Shown here: piece by piece, positions 1-4,951 of the stretch | Layout of the letters: each line of letters begins with the position of its first letter | Position numbering within the stretch: position 1 is the first letter of the stretch | Notes under the pieces: generated by a model | Seen by the model: only the letters and a program-made list of their open reading frames with translations | The model's database searches: none | What the model was told of the DNA's origin: nothing | Translations under genes and position numbers: made by a program | NCBI GenBank assembly: GCA_948468495.1 | Contig: CAOKJI010000084.1 | Span: forward strand, 1 to 6,987 | Direction of reading: 5' to 3' | DNA from: an uncultured Dorea sp. | Lineage (GTDB): Bacteria > Bacillota_A > Clostridia > Lachnospirales > Lachnospiraceae | DNA length: 6,987 nt

Positions 1-2
1 TG

Positions 3-836
3 GTTATTGTATCCGCAAATGTAATTGTATTCTTCATCAACCGCCGCTACGACAGACAGGCAAAGACTGCAAATGCCGAACTGAGCAGACAATTATCCGG
101 AACCTCCAGAAAAACTGCCAGAGAACCTGCGGCCGCAGACACTTTTACGAAATCTGCCCATACATCCGCACCCTTAAAACCTTCAATTCAGAATCAAGGA
201 GACGACGAAATGGAAACCTATCGTGAATTAAACAGCATTACAGAAGCCGGTGGTGTTGTATTATTTGGCTCCAACACCTTTGCATCCCTGCCAGTAGGAG
301 AACTGGTGCAGGCCTTCCGGATTACCGAGCCCATCTATAACCGAAGCATCAGGAATGTACGCATTGACCATATTGAAAGCTACTTAAAGGTATGCTTGTA
401 TGACTTAAATCCACGTAAGATTTTTGTAAATATGGGAGATATTGATATACTGGATGAACGGGTAGATGTCGACAATTTTATCGCCAAATATGAATGGCTG
501 CTTTATATGATACACACTAAGACGCAGGCGTCTATATATATCGTACCGATTGTCTCAGACTGCCAGACTGCATTTGAGATTAACCAGAGACTGAAAACTC
601 TGGCCGCGCAGACCGGCTGTAAATATGTTGACGTGTCAGGCGTACTGGAAGCCAGACGTCCTACGCTGCGGCTCTTTGAATTACTGAAGGTGCATATGCG
701 CAACCATCCCATCAATTTCGCCGATGCAATGGAAGTTGGTAATCTCAATAACCGGGAGCTGGAGGATATGCCCAATGACGGCCATACTTCGCCCGAACCA
801 GGAGTTGGAAGAACTCCAGTTTATGTAAAGCATTAG
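3..836 (+). CDS. Membrane-anchored SGNH/GDSL-like protein with degenerate catalytic blocks, 5' end outside the window
   Basis: The frame is open from the left edge to TAG at 834-836, so the gene is 5'-truncated. The first codons read VIVSANVIVFFINRRYDRQ, the end of a membrane helix followed by basic residues. About 50 polar residues rich in Ala, Ser, Thr and Lys follow, then the domain starting at METYREL (ATG 210). Numbered from that Met, the layout follows SGNH/GDSL hydrolases: a beta strand plus turn VVLFGSNTF (16-24), YNRSIRNV (43-50), and IFVNMGDIDI (71-80). Family members read GDS or GSS at the first turn, NRGIGG at block II and GTND at block III. Here the nucleophile Ser position is Asn22, block II lacks its glycines, and the block III Asn is Ile78. 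I find no C-terminal DxxH. It is therefore probably a non-catalytic, perhaps binding, SGNH-fold protein; this is inferred. A separate product starting at 210 is possible because a fair RBS precedes that ATG. The last 15 residues look unnatural and may follow a frameshift. Confidence 0.68.
   Translation, partial: VIVSANVIVFFINRRYDRQAKTANAELSRQLSGTSRKTAREPAAADTFTKSAHTSAPLKPSIQNQGDDEMETYRELNSITEAGGVVLFGSNTFASLPVGELVQAFRITEPIYNRSIRNVRIDHIESYLKVCLYDLNPRKIFVNMGDIDILDERVDVDNFIAKYEWLLYMIHTKTQASIYIVPIVSDCQTAFEINQRLKTLAAQTGCKYVDVSGVLEARRPTLRLFELLKVHMRNHPINFADAMEVGNLNNRELEDMPNDGHTSPEPGVGRTPVYVKH
196..201 (+). promoter_or_regulatory. Internal Shine-Dalgarno candidate before ATG 210
   Basis: AAGGAG lies 8 nt upstream of an in-frame ATG at 210, exactly where the polar linker meets the SGNH-like domain. 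It could start a shorter soluble form of the protein. The same frame stays open for 69 codons upstream and encodes a plausible membrane segment, so I prefer the longer gene. This site decides which start an annotator would choose. Confidence 0.4.
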
Positions 837-927
837 TACAGCTTAAACAACCACATGTTTCGCTGGCCTGCTTCCACGATAGCGCATAGATACGATACAC
901 AGAGGGAAACCAACGGCAAATAAAGCA

Positions 928-956
928 TTGATACTTTAAATTCTTTCCTCTATAAT
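928..956 (+). promoter_or_regulatory. Sigma-A-type promoter for the DUF2971 gene
   Basis: TTGATA (928-933) and a perfect TATAAT (951-956) are separated by exactly 17 nt. The -35 box matches TTGACA at 4 of 6 positions, or 5 of 6 if the A at position 4 is counted (TTGAtA). Transcription would begin near 963, leaving a leader of about 110 nt before the ATG at 1077. It shows that the downstream gene is transcribed separately from the SGNH-like gene to its left. Confidence 0.8.
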
Positions 957-1005
957 AGTATCAGATATCCGGCTTAATTCCAAAATAATCCATACAAATT
1001 TAATA

Positions 1006-1018
1006 TATCATAATGATA
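1006..1018. repeat. 13-bp palindrome in the DUF2971 leader
   Basis: TATCAT-A-ATGATA is a perfect inverted repeat with a one-base centre. It lies about 50 nt downstream of the -10 box and about 60 nt upstream of the start codon. The size and symmetry fit a dimeric repressor operator acting as a roadblock, but the site is AT-rich, has no second copy in the window, and could be chance. Confidence 0.3.
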
Positions 1019-1076
1019 GTACAAGAGCCGCGTCATATGCCATTTCAAAAGTCACATCAAAAAGGAGGACTCTAAA

Positions 1077-1934
1077 ATGTCTGGAAGACAGGTAAAATTA
1101 CAGCAGGCAGAAAAGGGCAGTATTCTGTACCACTATACCAAAAGCAACGGCGTCAACGGTATTTTGAGCCATAATTGCTTTTGGGCAACGAAGAGCGATT
1201 TCTTAAACGACCCCAATGAATTTTCCCATATTCAGGGAATCATAGACGAAATTTGTCGGGAAAATATAAAAACTCCGGAATTAAAAGAAATGTTCCTCCA
1301 GGATTCCATTTACGCCGAAAGGGAAAAGAAGCGGGAATATTTTGTGCTTTCTTTCTCAAAATGCCGGGACAGTATCACCATGTGGTCAGAATTTGCCAAC
1401 AAGACCGGTTACAACATCGGCTTCCGAAGCGACGACATTATTGCAAGAATCGAAGAAGCCGCTGAAATCGCCTATCATGGGCTTGTCGTTTATAATACCA
1501 AACAACAGATGCAGTTAATCCGAAAAAATATCTGCAATTACCTGCCAAACCTCCTTCGGATGCCATTAGACGACATTCTGGAGCTCGGAAGCAAAAACCG
1601 CCAGGATGAGACCTATCAGAAAGCCTGCCGGAAATTTCAGCGGACCGTAGAAGTCTACGCTATGTTCTTCAAACATGAAGGCTTTGCTGAAGAACAGGAG
1701 TATCGCTTTATCTTCAAAAGACAGAAGGATACTATAGTACAATTCCGCGCAAAAGACGGCTTCATGCTTCCCTATATCGAGATTCCCTTAACCGAGGAGA
1801 ACCTGCCCATTGAAGAAATCATGGTAGCGCCCCAGAACCATATTGATCTTGCGAAAAGCGGCATGGAATATATGCTGCGCACGAAAGGGTACAAAGCGAA
1901 CGTATCTTTGTCTAATATAAAGCTGAGATATTAA
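1077..1934 (+). CDS. DUF2971 family protein
   Basis: This 285-aa protein shows the full DUF2971 pattern: LYHYT at 17-21, FWATKSDFLNDPNEF at 35-49 (aromatic, then NDP-E), a central FSKCRDSITMWSEFANKTG block (93-111) followed by IGF, a KHEGF...EEQEYRFIF block (199-213) with E206, E208 and R210, and a C-terminus ending SLSNIKLRY, where the family often ends in Ser-x-Ile-x-x-Arg. Length is normal for the family. The start is clear: AAAGGAGG (1061-1068) sits 8 nt before ATG. There is no signal peptide or membrane helix, so it should be cytoplasmic. The biochemical function of the family is not established to my knowledge. The HYT opening and late Glu resemble the layout of ADP-ribosyltransferase-like folds, but that is my inference. 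It has its own promoter and is followed 19 nt later by a strong terminator, so it is monocistronic. Confidence 0.9.
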   Translation: MSGRQVKLQQAEKGSILYHYTKSNGVNGILSHNCFWATKSDFLNDPNEFSHIQGIIDEICRENIKTPELKEMFLQDSIYAEREKKREYFVLSFSKCRDSITMWSEFANKTGYNIGFRSDDIIARIEEAAEIAYHGLVVYNTKQQMQLIRKNICNYLPNLLRMPLDDILELGSKNRQDETYQKACRKFQRTVEVYAMFFKHEGFAEEQEYRFIFKRQKDTIVQFRAKDGFMLPYIEIPLTEENLPIEEIMVAPQNHIDLAKSGMEYMLRTKGYKANVSLSNIKLRY

Positions 1935-1953
1935 CAGTGAACTACAAATTTAA

Positions 1954-1994
1954 GCCGGGCGGACACATCCCTCTTAGAGATATGTCCGCCCGGC
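1954..1994. terminator. Bidirectional hairpin terminator between convergent genes
   Basis: Arms 1954-1969 and 1979-1994 form a 16-bp stem with a single C-A mismatch. The outer 12 bp are continuous and GC-rich (GCCGGGCGGACA pairs with TGTCCGCCCGGC), and the loop is 9 nt. On the plus strand the stem is followed by CTTTGAATT, on the minus strand by TTAAATTTG. Both U-tracts are weak, but the stem is very stable. It lies 19 nt after the DUF2971 stop and 43 nt after the stop of the minus-strand ATPase gene, so it can serve both. Confidence 0.8.
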
Positions 1995-2004
1995 CTTTGA
2001 ATTA

Positions 2005-2046
2005 ACGCTATCACCCCACCATGGCCATTCGGCTGTTTCATAGCGT
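2005..2046. repeat. Inverted repeat spanning the ATPase stop codon
   Basis: ACGCTAT (2005-2011) and ATAGCGT (2040-2046) are perfect 7-bp arms separated by 28 nt. The right arm overlaps the last codons and the TGA of the minus-strand ATPase gene. The loop contains the short palindrome ATGGCCAT. It may be a second 3'-end hairpin protecting or ending the ATPase mRNA before the main terminator. There is no U-tract, so a terminator role is weak. Confidence 0.25.
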
Positions 2047-3660
2047 ATATTTTTCAATGATACACTCATGCGTGTCTTTCTTTTTGTCATAATTCAACGC
2101 CACAAGAAGAATATCCCCAGTATAGCTTTTGACCCAGTCAGCATAGCCCTTTTCCTTAATCTGCCGGATTGCCCCTTCTGCTGACTGATTCCATTTCAAT
2201 TCAATAAGCAACGCAGGACAATCCGCATTTTTCAGAGGCAGATAAACTACGTCCGCAAATCCCCTTCCGCTTGGCAATTCTCTAATCGGCTTGGCATAAT
2301 ATATTCGCGTAGCAAAATAAGCGGCATAGAGCGCGCATGCCAATGAATTTTCATCATTATATTGAAGAATCGAAGACATATCTTTACGCGCGGCTGCTAC
2401 TCCCTTTGCCACCGCATCCGCATCCATTTTCCAGGTACTTTTTAAAAGTTCCTCCGAGCGGTTCAGCGCTTCCATGAGTTCTCCCCAGCCGCCGACTTTT
2501 ACGGCCCTTATAAACTCCTGTTCAATCTCCTGATTTGGTATAAATACCTGCTCCGTCTGTTCATCATAAGTCAGATATCCGAGATGAACAAGAAGGGTTA
2601 GTACATCATCTTTCATACGAAATGTAGTCATATCATTCTGAAACATTGTCGGATCAACTTTACACTGCCCACCTCCCAGCATCTCCACCACCGCTTCCTT
2701 AAGACCATCAAAATTCCGCTCAATATAAACCTTCAACGCCTCATAAGTCTCTGTACCCGTCCAATAACTCTTAAATCTTTTCCAGGTTAACGCGTCCACA
2801 ACAGATTTCGGATTGTAAATATGAAATTCTCCCATCTGGTATCCATCATACCATTTCTTCATCTCCGTAAAATTCACATGATATTTTTCACACTGTTCCT
2901 GTACCTCTTTTTCCGTAAATCCAAAATATTCGCCAAGATTTTTCGGATCGGTCACAGAGTATTCGTCAAATATATTTATCGCAGAATGCTCCCCATATTT
3001 CTTTATTGGAAGAATCCCTGTCATATAAGCCAATTCTACATATTCGGAGCCTTTGAACAACCCTCTTAGAAAATCAAGATACTTTTTTTGTATTTCTGTA
3101 TTTTCTTTTGCCAGCCGAAACACACAATCCCACTCATCAATAATAAAAACAAATCCCTCTCCCGTACGGGCATAAATCTGCTCCAAAACACCAGGCAGTC
3201 CATATTGGTCATACTTACAGTCAAAATATCCGCGAAATGATTCTTCCAGCTCCCTAATAATCACATCCTGAATTTTCCCTATAAAAATTGGAACATGAGA
3301 TTCATCAAACAGAAACCTCTGCACATCGAATCGAATTACGTTATGTTGATTCAGATTCGCTTTATATGCCTCTATTCGTTTCGCTTCCTCCTGCCCTTTG
3401 GAAGATTCGCCCATGTTCTCAAGAGACACCTTCAAACCTGCAAATAATCCGCTGGAATCGCAGCCTTTACTGTAATACGCCGTAAGCATATCGGCAGCCA
3501 TTGATTTTCCAAAACGCCGCGGACGGCTGAGGCATATATTCTTCCGCTGGGTTTTCAGAACGCTGTTTGTATAATGAATTAATTCACTTTTATCCAGATA
3601 AATCTGAGAACTCACTGCCTCCTGAAACTGCAAATTCCCAGGATTCACATAAATGCCCAT
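2038..3660 (-). CDS. AAA-ATPase-like protein with C-terminal PD-(D/E)XK nuclease domain
   Basis: This 540-aa protein has the architecture of the AAA-ATPase-like plus PDDEXK_9 group (Pfam PF09820 and PF08011), common in clostridia and Bacteroidetes. The N-terminal P-loop is SRPRRFGKS (45-53); Arg in place of the first Gly is normal for this group. Walker B is FVFIIDEWD (170-178). YMTGILPIKKYG (212-223) and INIFDEYSVTD (229-239) follow, with WYDGY at 270-274. The C-terminal nuclease-like core has Asp470 in GRGFADVVYLP, Glu487 and Lys489 in LLIELKW, and Gln500 in AIRQIKEKGY, so the D...ExK residues are intact. It is predicted cytoplasmic, with no membrane helix. The start has AGAGGAG (3668-3674) 7 nt upstream of ATG. 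It follows the DUF2164 gene by 46 nt on the same strand, suggesting an operon. The true substrate of the family is unknown; nucleic-acid cleavage driven or gated by ATP is inferred. Length is typical and no frameshift is apparent. Confidence 0.92.
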   Translation of the reverse strand: MGIYVNPGNLQFQEAVSSQIYLDKSELIHYTNSVLKTQRKNICLSRPRRFGKSMAADMLTAYYSKGCDSSGLFAGLKVSLENMGESSKGQEEAKRIEAYKANLNQHNVIRFDVQRFLFDESHVPIFIGKIQDVIIRELEESFRGYFDCKYDQYGLPGVLEQIYARTGEGFVFIIDEWDCVFRLAKENTEIQKKYLDFLRGLFKGSEYVELAYMTGILPIKKYGEHSAINIFDEYSVTDPKNLGEYFGFTEKEVQEQCEKYHVNFTEMKKWYDGYQMGEFHIYNPKSVVDALTWKRFKSYWTGTETYEALKVYIERNFDGLKEAVVEMLGGGQCKVDPTMFQNDMTTFRMKDDVLTLLVHLGYLTYDEQTEQVFIPNQEIEQEFIRAVKVGGWGELMEALNRSEELLKSTWKMDADAVAKGVAAARKDMSSILQYNDENSLACALYAAYFATRIYYAKPIRELPSGRGFADVVYLPLKNADCPALLIELKWNQSAEGAIRQIKEKGYADWVKSYTGDILLVALNYDKKKDTHECIIEKYTL

Positions 3661-3706
3661 AGTTCCACTCCTCTTTCTGCAAATTTGAAGTAATAATGCA
3701 ATTCAT

Positions 3707-3973
3707 TTAAATTTCCTCATTTTTATACAATTCATAATAATCTGAGTCTATACGGTCCATCATCTGGACAAACCATTTTTTTGCATCATCAAGCGCCTTA
3801 TTGTAAATAATCGGAGCCATTTTCCGCTCAAATAATTCCAGTAACTGCATCTGCTCAATCATTCCAATCTCTTCTCCCCGTTCATCCAGATAGAATGCCT
3901 GAATCTCAGCGCTTAACTGCTTCTTCTGTGCATCAGACAATTGGATTTGTGATAAATGCTCTCTTCTTCTCAT
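3707..3973 (-). CDS. DUF2164 family small protein
   Basis: This 88-aa acidic protein matches the DUF2164 pattern: an LS...KK-L opening (12-20), the helix EIQAFYLDERGEEIG (23-37), LLELF (44-48), and the signature IYNKALDDAKKW (56-67). It appears helical, small and soluble. The family has no established function that I know of. ATG 3973 is preceded at 6 nt by AGGGTGG (3980-3986), an imperfect RBS. The gene starts 82 nt after the stop of the polyferredoxin gene and ends 46 nt before the ATPase/nuclease gene, all on one strand. A small first gene before a large nuclease-ATPase invites comparison with antitoxin or accessory-subunit arrangements, but the sequence shows only adjacency. A second possibility is an unrelated housekeeping protein that happens to be a neighbour. 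I see no convincing -35/-10 pair just upstream, so it may be read through from the polyferredoxin gene. Confidence 0.85.
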   Translation of the reverse strand: MRRREHLSQIQLSDAQKKQLSAEIQAFYLDERGEEIGMIEQMQLLELFERKMAPIIYNKALDDAKKWFVQMMDRIDSDYYELYKNEEI

Positions 3974-3989
3974 CTATTTCCACCCTATT

Positions 3990-4035
3990 CCACGAAATTA
4001 CACTACAGCCTGGACCTCGTAATTACAATACTTCC
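3990..4035. repeat. Two-copy imperfect 21-bp direct repeat upstream of the DUF2164 gene
   Basis: Copy 1 at 3990-4010 begins CCACGAAATTAC and copy 2 at 4015-4035 begins CCTCGTAATTAC. They agree at 16 of 21 positions, and at 10 of the first 12. The period is 25 bp, a little over two helical turns. They fill most of the 82-nt spacer before the DUF2164-ATPase pair. Tandem half-sites in this place could bind a regulator, or be a small local duplication. Confidence 0.4.
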
Positions 4036-4055
4036 AACCGAACAGCGATTATTCT

Positions 4056-4874
4056 CTACAGAGCATCCTTGGGACAATTTCTTACACATTCAAAGCACAG
4101 AATACACTCCGTTCCATTCTTCCGCTTCCTAGAATTATCCGTTACGTCTACATCCATTGGACATACGCGTTTGCACTTACCGCAAGATACACATTTGTCT
4201 GTATCGCACTGAACCCTGAGCAGAGAAAAATAACTCATCGGCTTAAGAAATACGGTGATTGGACAGATGTATTTACAAAAAGCTCTGTTATCTTTGAAAA
4301 GATATGCCAACCCAATACCAACCGCATAATATAGCAGATTTCCTATTATAAATGCCCAGAGCATGATTCTTTCTATATTACCCACATGAGCCAAAAAAAG
4401 AAACGCGACAAATACGAGAGATAGCAAAAATACAAGATACCTCACCCATCCAATCCTCTTTCGCGGCTGCTCTGGCACCTTGTATGGAAGAAAGTCCAGC
4501 ACCATCGCCGTCCAGCAGGCATAACCGCACCATCCTCTTCCAAATACCAGCGGCCCAAATATCTTGGCAACCGCATAATGAATGGTTGCCGCCTCAAATA
4601 CTCCCGTAAACAAATAGTACCAAAAACCTTCTATCTGCATATTTTCATTGCAAATCAGTCCCAGATAAACCAGCATATATAATCCGACCAAAAGCTGGGT
4701 TATCCGCCTGGCATGTTTATAATTCTTTATAAACAGGAAAATACCTAATGCAATAGAGACTCCGATATAACTAAAATTGAACAGATAAAACAAGTTATCC
4801 TTTGTCAACCAGAGTACAATCGCTACTGTTTCAAATATTGCCAGCAGCATTGCCGGCAATAGATATTTCTTCAT
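4056..4874 (-). CDS. Membrane polyferredoxin, NapH-like 4Fe-4S binding protein
   Basis: I place the start at the ATG ending at 4874 (272 aa, MKKYLLPAML), because GGAGG (4881-4885) sits 6 nt upstream. A TTG further upstream at 4892 would put that RBS inside the gene. About five or six hydrophobic segments lie near residues 5-23, 30-49, 58-75, 84-110, 145-164 and 171-193. As in NapH/COG0348 proteins, there are two CxxxC pairs next to the membrane: GWCGYACW (C116, C120) and FCKYICP (C200, C204). Two classical [4Fe-4S] ferredoxin motifs end the protein: CVSCGKCKRVCP (C228, C231, C234, C238) and CILCFECVRNCP (C257, C260, C263, C267). It probably passes electrons between a membrane carrier and a redox partner. 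No partner enzyme, FMN-binding or quinol-oxidase gene is present here, so the pathway is unknown. It lies 77 nt downstream of the hybrid kinase on the same strand. Confidence 0.88.
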   Translation of the reverse strand: MKKYLLPAMLLAIFETVAIVLWLTKDNLFYLFNFSYIGVSIALGIFLFIKNYKHARRITQLLVGLYMLVYLGLICNENMQIEGFWYYLFTGVFEAATIHYAVAKIFGPLVFGRGWCGYACWTAMVLDFLPYKVPEQPRKRIGWVRYLVFLLSLVFVAFLFLAHVGNIERIMLWAFIIGNLLYYAVGIGLAYLFKDNRAFCKYICPITVFLKPMSYFSLLRVQCDTDKCVSCGKCKRVCPMDVDVTDNSRKRKNGTECILCFECVRNCPKDAL

Positions 4875-4918
4875 CTCGCTCCTCCCTGACAATCTGATTT
4901 ATCATCTGTAAAAAGTTT

Positions 4919-4948
4919 AATGATGCAACATGATACTACTCCATCATT
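4919..4948 (-). terminator. Weak hairpin with U-run after the kinase gene
   Basis: On the minus strand, AATGATG (4948-4942) pairs with CATCATT (4925-4919) across a 16-nt loop, and a run of five T follows (4914-4910). The 7-bp stem has only two GC pairs, so it is at best a leaky terminator or attenuator between the kinase and polyferredoxin genes. Partial read-through would let both be expressed from one promoter outside the window. Confidence 0.25.
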
Positions 4949-4951
4949 ACT

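Noticed and set aside
503..775. 90-aa open frame on the minus strand
   Set aside because: It lies antisense inside the SGNH-like gene, has Ser/Arg-rich composition without a recognisable domain, and lacks a convincing ribosome binding site.
2821..3485. Small plus-strand open frames inside the ATPase gene
   Set aside because: Antisense shadows, rich in Phe, Ile and His from the reverse of AT-rich codons, with no start signals.
3974..4055. Minus-strand promoter TTGTAA with TAGTGT for the DUF2164 gene
   Set aside because: The spacing is 17 nt, but the -10 matches only 3 of 6 consensus positions and the -35 only 4 of 6, too weak to report as a feature.
3895..4212. 105-aa plus-strand open frame across the DUF2164-polyferredoxin spacer
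   Set aside because: It is mostly antisense to two well-supported genes, has low-complexity His/Ser/Thr content and no family resemblance.
4875..4892. TTG start extending the polyferredoxin by six residues
   Set aside because: The ribosome binding site GGAGG at 4881-4885 would then lie within the coding sequence, while it is ideally placed for the ATG at 4874.
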